A DNA stretch of 64,000 nt from Membranipora membranacea (GCA_914767715.1 OU612066.1:29796283-29860282), one strand, 5' to 3'; shown: positions 11,345 to 24,114, counted from the stretch's first letter. Notes: a model not told the origin generated them from the sequence alone. Numbers and translations: made by a program.

Positions 11345-14300
11345 CTGCAACACAGCAAAATAAACAATGAAGCAACTTACTGGTATAAGTTTGATCACAA
11401 CACTTACTTTGCTGGCTATTCGCATCAATGATTCAAGGTCATGATTATTCAAAATATTCAAACTAATTGTGGTGGCTAGTATTGCCAAAGATTATAAATA
11501 CTGTCATTGGTGGTATTGCCATGTCATTGGTAGCTGTAATATTGGGAAATAATGTAATGTGACCACAAAAATGTCTAGTTTTGTAAGCTGGTGATAAATA
11601 AAACAACTAAATATGGGTCATTGTTACAGCTGATTGCCAAGTTAAATCAACCTGCTGGCAAGCTTCCAAACAAAAGTTCTGAATTATTTGACATTTATAC
11701 AGGGAGGGAGATTCATGCTCATGTTATTATGACCACTGATCAGGTGACCCTATTATTGTTTCTATGTAGCAAAGAGGTGATAAATTTAATTCAATTGTGA
11801 TAATATTTTCCTCTCACTGTATTTCCATGTATCAATCTGGGCATTTTATTTCGGAGTTGTTCAATCCTGTCAGGCCAGGCTGAGCGGGAAAACTGAGCTC
11901 GCACTGAGTAGACAGAGCTGAGACAAGCTGAAAATCAGGCCGAACCATGGGAGTACTCAGCTTAAAATAGGTTGACCTGTTAGTCTTATGCTAAGGGCGC
12001 GAAAATGTAAAACCATTCAATCATTCATTCATGTCTCATTAAATTAATGTATGGGCTACTGTAGTTTGCTCCAAGTAAAGAGCTTTCGCAGTCGCCTTGA
12101 TACCTTTCAAAAGCTTTTTTATCTAGCTGACTTAAATACTTTTGTTTGTCCAACCCCTTGGTTCGCCCTTCCTAGAAACTCAGTCAATATCAGCCTGTCT
12201 AAACAAAATCTGGATAATAACCATGGTAGCCCTGGTATAAAGGATTAGTTCAGGGATGAACTGTCAGTTCCTTTCCGATCATTTACTTTGCAAAAGTTCA
12301 GTTGAAGAACTGATTTTGAGGTTTGTATCTGGATCTTCGTGCTCTGGCAATAGTCGTTATTAGTGGTCTCAAGGTGGCTCGCTCTGAAAAGCTTATTATG
12401 CCATAAGCTAAGAATGAATGACCCTCGGAACTGTTTCAAAGCTTGTATACAGCATTGGGAACAGCTGTTTGGTGTTGGTAAACTATTCACCCAACATTGT
12501 TGTGTGTACAAAGAATTGCTACAGAGGAAAGTTTCCATAATAGACAGCATTTTAAATCTAAATTAAATATTTCTTCACCATTACTTCGGGTATACACTTT
12601 TACTTATGTACATGTATCAATGTATCATAATATTCAAATATTGTACACCATGCATTATAAACCTTGTGCACTACTGTAAACATGATCTTATGTGCTCTAC
12701 GGAGTTTTGATCAGTAATATAGTTGATACATAACATAACATAAAGATAATTGCCCTTAATTATTGCTGGTCTGTAAAGTTACATATACGTTTAAAGTATC
12801 TACCGCTGTCTTGGTAAGTACGGTCATACAAGTAGTTATAAGAACTTACACAAAGTTTAAGTAGTGCTATCCCGTTATCACGCTGCTGTGTATGTAAAAC
12901 TATCAGTCTCATAGCTATCGGATGCATTACGAGAAGGAAAATGCTGACTGTTGTTGATAAATGTGCCAGTGTCTTCTAGTTTAGCAAACCGATTGTGAGC
13001 ATGTGAGTTTGTGTACTAGTATTTTGGGGGTATGGGGTGTAAAAAAGGAAACCGATGAGCAGACTGAACTGTTTTTTGTGTCAATTCCTCAGTTTCACTA
13101 TCACATCATTATTAAAATTATCATAACAAAACACAAATTAAACACTATCTTTTACATGACATGAGTATTGTTATACTAGACACTGTGGCAATTTTGCTTA
13201 ATTAATGAAAGTCATATGGTGACTTTTTATATACTATTTACTGTCACATAGAACACAAGTATGTACTCAACACACAGGCATTCACTATAATCTTACCAGT
13301 TTGAGTTTTGATGGCTCTTTCTTGTCATTTCTGATAAGCATGCAAGTAGTAGTTTTTTCCTTAGTAAAAAAATCCTAACAGGATGTTGTGTCAATAGTGA
13401 TGAAGCTTTAGTTCCAAAATGTTCATAGGGTTTATGTGGATCGGTGTTATATAGTCCGAGTTATTGAAACGTTAAGACTGATGATTCTGAACTCTAGTAA
13501 CTTAGCGAGTTGTACAAATTGCTTTCTCTTTAGCCAGTGATCTTCAATGACAGAAACATCGAGGATATATTTACACGCCCCAATGTACGAAAGACGAATG
13601 TGTTGCGTTGAAAAACATTTTTTCTTGACTGGTTCTGCTATCAATGAACTAAGTAAACCTTCATTACTTTCCACATCCATCCAGTCTAGGCAGGGGTTTG
13701 ACTTACATGCATGTCTCATTTGATGGCATAGGAACTGTTCAAGGGGTTCCTGTAATCACTATTCTTGGCGCATAAGCACAGGAACTATTCTATTCTATGC
13801 ACTAGCTAGGTCTTTTTTGACCGCCCTATTTAACGGGCCCCCTTAAGCTCGGGTGGCTTGTGTGGGGTAGTACCCTATACCCTTGCCCGCCGTTGCCGGC
13901 TACCCTTTTTTTTCGAAGAGGCAGAGGCCGAGGGGATCTTTATACTGCATGCAAGCACACAGTAGACCTCCTGTATTTATGGTCCTGATCCGAACAGACA
14001 ACTAAGTCTCAACTGATTTTGTTGAATCCCCCAGAATGTATGTATGTTATTGTTAGTTATCATGGCACTCACTTACTAACTTACACCAGGGAGAATGGAA
14101 TTCCATTCTTCCTACTTACACCACCTGTTTTGCACTTTGCAGCCATGTATGCCTTAGATCACAACAGTTTTCCTTGGTCTGGCTTCACTTACATCTATGA
14201 CCCAGAATAATCTCTCTGATAAGCTATGTTTGAATTAAAAACATAATAAAACCTAACAAGATTGCTCATCATGACACTCATATGACATGTACATACTTAA

Positions 14301-14585
14301 AGTCTCATCAAGGGGGTTTCTCCATAGCTACAGCCAAGGACTAGTACACCCTTCCCATCGGCAGTCCCCTATCCCATGGTCCTTCAGTGGCTGGCTAGGT
14401 CCCGCACAATTGGCAAACCTCCCAAACCTATTGATGACTGGAACGATTTATCAACATACGGTTTGCCACTATAATTGCCGTACCTTCAACCATGAAGTTG
14501 GCGATCATCCTCAAAGTATGGTATAGAATGAACACCTAATATTGTCAGGAATACAATGCTTCAACTTTTCAAGCCTCTTTTACAG
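11345..14585. other. Intergenic region between the divergent TRPM and NDUFAF1 genes
   Basis: No exon could be recognised. It should hold both promoters, but no confident TATA box or other core element was found. The stretch 13800-13930 stands out: it is GC-rich, contains short palindromes such as GGGTAGTACCCTATACCC, and ends in a run of eight T followed by TTCG, so it might be a repeat end or a Pol III unit. A 90-codon open frame on the minus strand at 13447-13719 has no recognisable similarity. The rest is AT-rich sequence without visible structure. Confidence 0.5.
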
Positions 14586-14644
14586 AGTGGATCCTAAGTT
14601 TGTCAGATCTCATTGCTGCAGCAGATACTTACAACACAGCGCGC

Positions 14645-17358
14645 ATGATGAATGTGGTCCGCCGTATGAACATTTCAGCATGTCTGGATACAGCAAGGCT
14701 TTTACCTCAATGCTGTATGATCCAGAAGAGGAATTTCGATCTAGGAGGCACACCGCGAAAACATGGCATAGAACATAAGGTACGACCTCTTATTTCTTAG
14801 CACTGCATTTCTATCCTCAACTTTAGTGTTTCTTTGATGCACTTAATTTGGCAAATGAGAGGAACTATTTGAGCACTTTCCGATATGGGATATCTCTAGT
14901 TGTGTGCACAATCTTTTTTTAAGCTGTCATTAGGAGATGGCTCAGTTGGCGAGCGCACTGGTCTTAAGCCTGCAAGTGTTGAAGGTTGTGGGTTTGAAAT
15001 CACACTGAATTCCAGTGTCTTCTGTGGATGTCCGACCTGCCTCAAAACTGAGCGCAAAATTATTTTGCCACCCATTCAGGACGCGGTGTGTGACAAAACC
15101 TTCTGATCAACATTTTTAACCAAATTATACACTCAGGAATGGTTTGGTTATTGAATGCTTACAATAATGAGATAAAATAGCTGCTGCCTCATCCAGTAAA
15201 TCCAGTAAAACACAGCCTCCCCTCCTCCGATTATAATCAAATTTTTGAAATGTTACTTTAAAAATGCATGTTGCAAGTGCCAAGTTGATACCGCCAATTC
15301 TATATCTTGATTCAATTAATTTAAGATGGAAGGAGCGAATCTTACACACTGGGAAGTAGCCTGGATGGGTTTAAAGATGTTGCCCAAAGAATGCTACAAA
15401 TATGGGCAAGAGTGGAGAGAGCATTTCAGGCCCAAAGTCTACGACGTGGAGCATGGTAGTTATTTATACCAGTGGAGGTTTCAATCTCAGGAGGATGTTG
15501 ATCAATGGGTAAGAGTAAAGCTAGCCTGTCTTGACATGCTTTGTTTTGAGGGAGGGGGGGGTAACAAACCTTGTCAAAACAGGCCAGGTTAAGGCACTCT
15601 ACGCAGGGCTACATGGTCAATGGCTATCTAAGTCTGTTTTAAGTGAAACAAAAAATATTCATTTTAGTCTGAGGGCAACACTATAGAATTAACTGTAAGT
15701 ACTCAGAACTTTAAATTATCCAAGCGCAATGTTGGCTCAAAGTTTCACCATAAAAAATATACGGTTGGTGTAAATATTTAGGTTTGAAACCTAAAACTTG
15801 GTTTGGAATATAAGCGTTAATCACATCACCGTATACCCCTGAAATATTATCATATATTTTTTTAAAAGATAATATCTACAGATGAGGATATGGACATAGG
15901 GAGTAGTTCTGCCTCGGCTGTTCATACCACTGATAAATGCCTCAGATTTCAGGGTAATTTAGTTACTGAGGTTCCTAAAGACGGTAAAACAGAGAAAACA
16001 GGCTATGCCAATCTTCATTCACCCTATAATCTGGTAAGTCCTGGCCATGTATATTGATACATTGACTACCTTGTGAAATTTTAGAGCTAGCTTATGCTTG
16101 TGATGGGTGTTACAGTTCGGAACATGTGAAATGAAATGAATTTTTAAATTTTTAAAGTGTTGACCTATTCAAAAACGGTTGTTTTTTTTAACTTTTTTGA
16201 CAAGAGGGTTAGAGGGTGATACAAACATGTCTTTGTGACTATTTGTTTACCTTTTTTCGGTAGAGAGCATTTAATCGTATGATACCCTATGACTGGTCAG
16301 ATTTTACACATGTGGTTATGAGGATTAGGGGTGATGGCAGACCATACATGCTGAATGTAAGTACTGGTAGTATAACGATATATAATGACATATATATTTT
16401 GATGACCTGCAATATCATATCATATCATGCTAAGGGATTGCCATGGTATTGTTTCCAGAGATTCTTTTATTGAGAAACTTTATTGGGATTTCAAATATTA
16501 TCAATTTGGGTTTTGTGTTTGTGTTTTGCATCTTCGTCCTAACAGAAAAAGTACATTCCAGTAAATGAAACGTATCTTTAAACTGAAAGACTATTCATGA
16601 ATTTAACCTTATGTTTGTTAAAATAATCTTGGTCTTGCAATTAACTATTTTCAGATTCATATAGAGACTTACTTTGATTCGACGTGGCATGATATGTTCA
16701 ATTTCCCATTATACACAAGAGGCGGACCTTATTGGCAGCTAGTTAAGGTGAGAGTTAGAGTTAAAGTTATCTCCTCTGCCCATATTCTCAAAACGAAATT
16801 ATATATATTCAGAATATGTTCGCAATCTATTCTATGTTTAGCTAAAAAAAACAAAAGCTAGTCAATTTTGTCTGGCCTTACTCTTATCAGCTAGTTTTAG
16901 GTATGTCTGTCTCGATAGTGATTTTGCAAATTGCTCAAAGGGATGTTTAATGACATTCAGAATAACTACGTCTAACTCACACACGTTGTATCCAATCAAA
17001 GGGCACACCTGCTGCTTGTTTTTTGAAATTGTCATATTTTGCACGATATTTTGCATGTTCAGCTCTATGAGTTTACTATTTGTTGTAAACTGTGTGTAGC
17101 AATAGTATGAGAAACTAGCTTATATTTTAATTTTAGGTTCCATTCTCAAGGTTTTTGCTGGCAAACAAGGGGCGTATACAAGATAAACACCAACATCTAC
17201 TACCGAAAAACAAAATAAGATCATTTAGTATGACATTGATGGATTCAGCTCCTGGTCAATTTCAGCTGGATATTGACTATATAGGTCTGGTGTATGATGC
17301 TTATCATACTGATATATTCTACTATGAGATGTATGCTGGTGATCCTTACCTTTCCTAG
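14645..17358 (+). CDS. NDUFAF1: NDUFAF1 / CIA30, complex I intermediate-associated protein
   Basis: Six exons, 14645-14779, 15326-15508, 15869-16033, 16264-16356, 16655-16747 and 17137-17358, all joined in phase 0, give 296 residues (the human protein has 327). NDUFAF1 acts in the mitochondrial matrix/inner membrane to assemble the membrane arm of respiratory complex I. Residues 1-35 are rich in Arg and hydroxyl residues and lack acids ([20 protein letters not shown]), as expected for a mitochondrial presequence. The rest is one CIA30 domain: [59 protein letters not shown] and a C-terminal [13 protein letters not shown] strand. The start is the first Met of a MM pair; an acceptor lies 59 bases upstream at 14585, so an upstream 5' UTR exon or a trans-spliced leader is likely. 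ZGPAT follows in the same direction about 1.2 kb downstream. Confidence 0.93.
14928..15010 (+). repeat. tRNA-like sequence in NDUFAF1 intron 1
   Basis: A box A-like TGGCTCAGTTGGCGAGCGC is followed by an anticodon-arm-like GGTCTTAAGCC, a long variable-arm-like stretch and a box B-like GGGTTTGAAATC. It resembles a leucine-type tRNA with anticodon TAA, but the T arm does not pair fully and no acceptor stem closes it. A tRNA-derived SINE or a decayed tRNA is the likeliest reading. Confidence 0.5.
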
Positions 17359-17790
17359 CATCTTCTAGTAGTGATGTGTAAGGCATATGCCAGCATGAGG
17401 TTGAAGTGAATGATCGTGATGGAAGAATTAAGCTGGGGAAAGCGAGGCTGAACGTCCAGCTCAATGGGTCAAGGAGAGTTAAACATTTTTCTTATATAAA
17501 TTTTACACTTTCTGCTCATCATCTCTGGCAACTAATAGCCAATGTCTCACCACCGTCTTTGAGTAAATAGCAACCGGTACAGACAGAATAAACCCAGCAG
17601 TGTATTAAAAACACTCTAGCAATCAAACACAGATTTCCTAACAATGTATTATGCGGGCGGAGCAATATGTTGATTGATTATGTGAAATGTTGAGGAACTC
17701 AACTATATTTATAATGTACAGAACGTAATTGTACAGATGTTATTTCTGGGATATACTTGTTTCTGCTTGATTGAGCTTTGAGCGTTACAT

Positions 17791-17796
17791 AATAAA
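17791..17796 (+). terminator. Polyadenylation signal AATAAA for NDUFAF1
   Basis: A canonical AATAAA lies 432 bases after the NDUFAF1 stop codon and is followed by GT/T-rich sequence (GAGGATTGTCTCC). It is inferred from sequence only. Confidence 0.5.
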
Positions 17797-17966
17797 GTTG
17801 AGGATTGTCTCCTTTCAAGTTCTGAGGGGAAAACTCATAACCTGTAGATATCTGGTTGACTGATTGGTCAGTTGTAAATTATTTTACAAAGCTCATATCA
17901 GCAATTCAAGTATTTGCTATTCTGATCATTTCCGGTTCAACAATTTTTCACAAAGCCAAAAAGAGC

Positions 17967-18446
17967 AGGGGCTGGTTTCAATTAGAGATATAGCCGTGCT
18001 TTCACGGCTACAGGCCAGCTAAAGCTCAGCCACTCACCAAATCGGGTTTCAATTAGGATAAATTTAACACACTCATAGCTGATCCTAAGCCGAATCTTGG
18101 CTGTTCTGTTTCAGACGGCTATCACTCAGCCACCATGCAATTTATTTCATACCTAAGATATGCTAATTTATTGAATAGTATTTATGATAAATTACGATTC
18201 ATCAAAGTGTAATTAATCTGCAATGACAATAGACATAAAAACCACTGACTCATAAACTCTGTCGTGTTTAGTGATAATGTGAGATATCTCCAAAATGAAT
18301 ATCAATCTACTAACCTGAGGGACAACTGAGTGGTAGCAGGGCCTAATTGAAACATGATTAAGTGGCTGCTAAGATCTGGCTAGTGGCTACAGCTCAGGTA
18401 TATGTGTGCTAAATAAAATTTAGCCGGATCCTAATTGAAACCAGCC
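17967..18446. mobile_element. MITE-like element with nested terminal inverted repeats
   Basis: The ends GGGGCTGGTTTCAATTAG and CTAATTGAAACCAGCCCC are a perfect 18-base inverted repeat. A second, inner pair (GGGTTTCAATTAGG near 18046 and CCTAATTGAAAC near 18341) repeats part of the same end. The roughly 480-base interior has no open reading frame. No clear target-site duplication was found. Confidence 0.7.
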
Positions 18447-18538
18447 CCAGGAATCTCGGAGCACAATATGTGATTCTAGGTTATTTATATTGACAAGGTC
18501 ATATTACTAAATACAGCTCCATTTGTGAACTGCTTGAT

Positions 18539-21500
18539 ATGGATACAGACACTCTAAAGCAGACCATAACTGCATACCAAGGACAGGTAGGCCTACTCTA
18601 CTGGCGCTGCTGCTGTTCTTTTTCTGTTTATTTTTCTATAATAAAAATGGTGACGTGCTTAATGGACTGACACTGAGTTAATTGATGCCCATTGATGGGG
18701 TCCTATGTCTGTGGTGACAATCAGCATATATGAACATAAAAGTTTATTCACATCAGTCCACTAAAACCCTATATAAGCTTGCCTTGGTCTGGATGGATCA
18801 AATTCTTGTTTGTGTAAGTGTTGGCTTCTGTAAAAAAAATCTGCCATAGATCCATTGCAGAATAATATGTTGCTGATTGTATCACTATAAGCTTACCACA
18901 GTTCACCCTTGTTGATTACCTGTATTAGGTTTTGTATTGTATTTCAGTTGGAACAAGTCGAGGCAGCACTGCTAGCAGACCAGTCAAACAGCGACTTGCT
19001 TGAACTGAAAGAAAACTTGGCAGAAGTTATCACTCTAACTGAAGGTAACCCAATGCCTCATTCTGTGATCAGGGAACATGTATTCAGATGTTTTACATAA
19101 CAAAAAACATTGTAGATAAATTCCAACTTATGGTGAATGTTTAATAACTACCAAATAGCTATCAACCCATGTGATCCCAGTGATGCTCTTACCATGTAAC
19201 TTGTGGACATGAGTGTGATTTTGTAACCCCTGACCTTTTTTCTATTGATGCACTGTGAATGAAATTTTCCAGTAACATGGGCTCCAGTATCCGTTCAAAG
19301 TAATTTTCCCTGTTTTAAAATGTTCACATCACTTATGTTTTTAGAAAGTTTGCTGTCACTAACGAAGGCAGAAGCACTTCAGAAACTTGGAATCACTAGT
19401 GATGCAAATGCTGATGATGTCGATGATGAATATGCTGCTTTTCAGGTGAGTAACTAATGAGATGGTAGTACTCCTAAGAGCTTATTTCCTTTAGTTGAAG
19501 AGAAATATCAGAGTTAATACAACATCCTATGAGTACCCTATAGAAGTTTAGTTTTCGCGGCATTTAGGATTCGCTTTTTCACGTTATTGCCTAAGTAGCG
19601 AAATTTAGTGTATCTTAAATTAAACTCACTCACCATAGTTTCATAAACAATGTACAATTATACAGGAATACACCTTACCTACACATGCAAGGTAATGTGG
19701 TGTAGTGGTCTAAGTGTCTGCCTTGCAATCAGATGGAGGGTTATGCCCTGGGTTTGAATCCCAGCTTGGACACTTTTTTTCAATTTTCACTAGTAAGCCT
19801 ACCAGCGAAATTTAGTACTAGCGAAATTTGGTACCAGGTCCAGATAGCGAAATTAAACTCTAGCTATATTAAACTCCTATAGGGTATAAGGTAATGCACA
19901 TATGTTGATTTGATTTAGATGAATTTGCCATCTCAACAAATTGATGGCATTCGGCCTTAGACGATGGCCTTATCTCGACCCATATGTTACTGTATGGACA
20001 CTGCCCATACACTGGCATCCAAAAGCGAAGCAATTCCTATAATATAAAAGCTATGTGACTTATTTTCAGGCTGCTCTTGGTGGCGACGTGACTGCATCTA
20101 CCACTACAACTCCACAGCCTCAATCTCACACTGACACAGTATCTGATTCAGATAGCGAGGAAACTATTCTCTCTGCTAACCTCGATGATATCATCGGTAA
20201 CTGTTACCTAGACTTTTTACTTCTTCGCTTTACACAAATCCATAAATATGATGATAAAATGATGGCATAATGTTTGTTTATGTACAAATCTAAGCATTCA
20301 TTCATTACCCCAAAGATGACAAATATTTAATGTATCACAAGCAAAAGGAAAGTCCTTCAGAAATGAAAAGTACACTCTGCTTCTGATGTTTCTGTATTTC
20401 TATGCAGTTGCTTAGCTGTTGTTCCTTGTGGCCTGTATGTATCTACTCTTTCTTTAGGGACATGTGTTCAGGCTCCTCATTCACACAGCTGGGGCGGATA
20501 TCAGTATCATAATGCTGCAATCATAGGACTAGACACTAACAATGAAAAGGTATGGTTTACTTAACTCCTGATACAGAAGGATAAGAATTTAGGATGGCGG
20601 GTTTTGCATCATTTGTTAAGTCCTAAGTAAACAACAAAGAGAAATTGAACCTACCGAACCAAACAAACGAGGAATCATCACAGCCATAACTTAGTTGGGC
20701 AGATGACTCAAATTTGATTGGACCAAAGTGTATAAAAACAAAAAATGAAAATTGATATGTACAGTGCAGGGAATGTATAATATGATATACAATGTATTAG
20801 GCCTAGAGAGAATTAATGACACTTATATTTCAAACATATAAATATTTCAATTTTTTTATATTTTTCTGATAGGTCAGAATAATGTTCATACAGCCCACAC
20901 ATATAACTATGAAGATTTGCCCACACTACCTAGACGGCAGGTGTAAATTTGACGATGACGACTGTAGATTATCGCATGGTACACTTATACCTATCGATGA
21001 TCTGAGGGAGTATGAACCTACTAACAGTAGGTTAGTCTGTACCCTATAAATACTAGCAAAGAAAATGACAATTCTCCCTCAATGCTTCATTAAAACCAAT
21101 GAGCAGTAACTAGAGCTAAGCCGTGGCCCGTGAAACATTTTGAAATCAGTAGTTGATTTATTTTACAAAAATAGTAGCGTTATGATCCTCACTCAAATGA
21201 TGTGTCTCAATCTCAAGCATCCACTATTGCAATAAGGGCAGATTTATGTAAACCTATGAGCGGAACTAAGTTTTACATTTAACCTAATATTCTGCATGTA
21301 GGGAATCAGTGTATGTTTCTCTGTCTAATGCAGCACACTGTCTGTCGGTGATATTTGTCTTGCTAAGTTTGAGTACGATGCGTTGTGGTACAAAGCTACC
21401 ATTGTGGACACACATGGAGATGAGTTCCTGGAGGTTATGTTTGATGACTATGGAGAGGCCACACATGCTGTCGAGAGAGAAAATGTCATACCTCTAGCTG

Positions 21501-24114
21501 GTTCTGCAGGTTAGGAGAAAAGCTGAGTGAATTATGTTTGAGTTTGGTTTTGCCTAGTGTACATTGAGAGTTGTCTAGTTTTTGTATTGGGGTAAACATT
21601 ATGCAGTTAAATGCGAGACTAAAGAACCTGTTTCTCTTATGTGGCCTAGTCATCATTCATTGTAGCATATGGTCAAGTTCCTCTTACGCCAAAATCAGGC
21701 ATCAGTATTTATTTATCTTCAGTTAACCTGTGCATCCTAAGCATCTGCAATACCCTGGTTAGAAAGTGAAGACTAAAGTTCTTTCATTTGAAGATATACC
21801 TTGTTATAGAAAACTTTGCATTTTACTCTTTAGATGATTCTGAATCGAGTTCATCATCGGAAGATGAGCCGGATGCTGCTTCTAACAATCCGGCTCCTGG
21901 GGGAGACAATAGCAGAGTGTCACAAAGGGATCAGGAAGCAGACGACAGACCAAATTATCTTTGGAAGCCGAATGATGATGACGGGTTCGGAGAATGGGAG
22001 CTTCATACCAGGGTAGGTACACATTTCTTTACTTTTGGGTCAAGGAGATTTTTTTATAATTTAACCATTGCCGTGAATAGACTTCTTAGTGTAGTATGCT
22101 TAGGAAGAATCTGCCCATCAGATCATAATTACAATAATATGTGTATAACTCTACTTCTATTGATATTTGGAAATGAAAAGCTACTACCAAAACAAGAAAT
22201 AATTCAATGACCTTAACATATATATTGCATTTGGATATGGAATTGCAATAAGCTGAAGTTTGATAGTACGATATGTGTTTCTTAAAAGATGTTGGACATC
22301 TCCTGGAAGAATACAAACAGTGAATATTAGTTGAAATTAGAAACAATGGCAAAGTTTTCCTTTGCAAATCTACTTTGCTGTTTGAAACTTGAATCAGTCT
22401 CATTAATTTTAACAGGGAGTGGGCTCTAAGCTAATGGCAGCTATGGGTTATAAACCAGGAGATGGACTGGGCAAAACAAGCCAGGGCAGAGTTCAACTAG
22501 TGCCAATCCTCAAACTTCCACCAGGTATGTCAGCTGTCTATGTGTTTTATGAGTAGTTGTCTATGTTTTTGTGTACTTGTCTATGACTATGACATGGTGC
22601 TTATCTATATTAAAACATTCCCTTCTTGTAATTTTGGTATTGCACTAAACAATTTTGATTCGGCTGCTCCTGCTCCCTGTAATTTTAGAGCCCACAATAG
22701 TTGCAATGTTATGTTTACTGGGTATTTTCTTTCTATCATGTCAGGAAGAGTCGAAAGATAAAAAGCGATATCGATGTATCAATAAGATTTTCTTAATGAC
22801 TTGTTGACTGTTTTTCGCAGGACAATCATTAGACAGAATTATGCAGTTGAAGGAGAAAACAGGAAATAGAGACATGTTTGATGTGATGAAGAAACACAAA
22901 CACCACAAGCTGAAAAAGATGAAAGCCGGAACTAAGAAGCAGTCAAGACAGGCTGACTTATTTACATATCTGAATAAATCATTGGCTCATGGAAACAGAG
23001 GTATGTATACCCTAGAAAAGTAACAAGTATGCTGGAGGAAAAGTTTTCCATATTTTGCAGGCTTGAAATGATAATACTTATGGCTAGCTTGCATTCACCC
23101 AATCTAGTTTCTTCATAAACACGTATTTCATATTGTCGAAATTGGTGCTAGCCCTCAACCTAGCTTAACTAATCTCAAGTATCCCTAATATATTTCCTCC
23201 ACTAGCGAAGCATTCTGTGAAGCGGTATTTTCTCACAAATTTGCGGAACTACATCTCCAAAACTAGACCTATCAACCTCAACCACTCACATCAAAAGTTG
23301 AATTTCCAAGCGACTCATAATTAGCTGTGCAATTCAACTTTATAAGTTGATGTTGTTCTTACTGTCGTATTATTTTCTCCTAGTTGATCTCACATCCTAC
23401 CGCAAGAGCCATAAATCTAAAGCAGAGAAGCCTCCTCCGTCTGTGATAAATAAACATCAGCTTAGTAAAAAGTCTGACAAGGATCTCAATGTTCAGGTAT
23501 GGGTCAGGTTTTTGTTTGTTTGTGATGACTTTAATTTGTCGATCAAGATACAATTATATGTATAAATTACATTTGACAGTATAGTACAGAAATAGTACAT
23601 AGTGCAGAAAAATGCATAAATCGTATATTACATTTTTCTGTACTGTCAGATCTAATTTATTCATTTGAATTGTATCTTGTTAAAGCGATCATGATAGGCT
23701 ATTCCATTAATTTCAGTCTATTCTTATATTTTATATATATGTAATTTGATATGACATTTATTTTTGCATTTATTGTTCATTGCTGCTTGCTGTGTTGCTT
23801 GTAATATAATGAATGAATTTGTTGTGTGTAATACTTAGCAACAAATATACATTTGCATTTATAAATGTATTGACTCATTCTTCATACAGGTTATGAAAAC
23901 AGAGGAAGAAATATCTCGTGTGCAGGCAGAAATCTTATCTATCAAACGTAGATTGGAGGTAAATGTAACTCGTCGTGATACAGGCGGTGTTAATCACCTC
24001 ACAAGTAAACTTACAAAGGCTGAACAATATCTGAAAACTCTCAGACGCAGCGCTGCAGAGCTAAATAGGCATCGAGGTCAACGAGACAGTAAGAAAAAGC
24101 TAATGGTTTTTTGA
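18539..24114 (+). CDS. ZGPAT: ZGPAT, CCCH zinc finger, Tudor and G-patch protein
   Basis: Twelve exons: 18539-18586, 18948-19044, 19345-19445, 20070-20196, 20458-20549, 20873-21030, 21334-21509, 21834-22012, 22416-22524, 22821-23000, 23394-23496 and 23890-24114. They give about 530 residues, close to human ZGPAT (531). Order of parts: an N-terminal helical Glu/Gln-rich segment; an acidic Ser-rich linker; a CCCH finger with CPHYLDGRCKFDDDDCRLSH (C-x7-C-x6-C-x3-H); a Tudor-like segment (GDICLAKFEYDALWYKATIVD); a second acidic Ser cluster; a G-patch (SKLMAAMGYKPGDGLGK); a Lys/His-rich stretch; and a C-terminal coiled coil. Human ZGPAT is a nuclear DNA-binding transcriptional repressor that recruits NuRD and also contacts the spliceosome; that role is carried over by family only. 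The start Met lies 22 bases after an acceptor preceded by a TACTAA branch-point-like motif. It converges on KIF17. Confidence 0.93.
19534..19886. mobile_element. Inverted-repeat element enclosing a tRNA-like sequence
   Basis: The left end (TACCCTATAGAAGTTTAGTTT) is the inverted complement of the right end (TTAAACTCCTATAGGGTA). Both halves carry repeats of the AGCGAAATTTAGT type. A tRNA-like sequence with a T run (19690-19778) sits between them. It lies in ZGPAT intron 3. It may be a foldback element into which a tRNA-derived SINE inserted, or a composite family. Confidence 0.55.
19690..19778 (+). repeat. tRNA-like sequence with trailing T run
   Basis: A box A-like TGGTGTAGTGGTCTAAG, an anticodon-arm-like TCTGCCTTGCAATCAGA (anticodon TGC, alanine-like) and a strong box B (GGGTTTGAATCCC) that pairs as a T arm, followed by seven T (a Pol III stop). 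The acceptor stem is not closed, which favours a SINE head or pseudogene over a true tRNA. Confidence 0.6.
23541..23690. mobile_element. Foldback element in ZGPAT intron 11
   Basis: The ends GATCAAGATACAATT and AATTGTATCTTGTTAAAGCGATC pair as inverted repeats, and the pairing continues inward (TGACAGTATAGTACAGAAA against TTTCTGTACTGTCA). The total arm length is about 55 bases each side. There is no coding capacity; it is a MITE-like relic. Confidence 0.65.

Larger units (their letters stand above)
17359..18516. other. Spacer between NDUFAF1 and ZGPAT
   Basis: It holds the NDUFAF1 3' UTR up to a polyadenylation signal at 17791, then the inverted-repeat element at 17967-18446. The ZGPAT start lies only about 90 bases after that element, so the element occupies the position where the ZGPAT promoter or a 5' UTR intron would be expected. 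Confidence 0.6.

Noticed and set aside
13447-13719. A 90-codon minus-strand frame upstream of TRPM.
   Set aside because: No domain, no flanking splice sites that join it to TRPM, and no similarity I recognise; kept only as a note in the intergenic entry.
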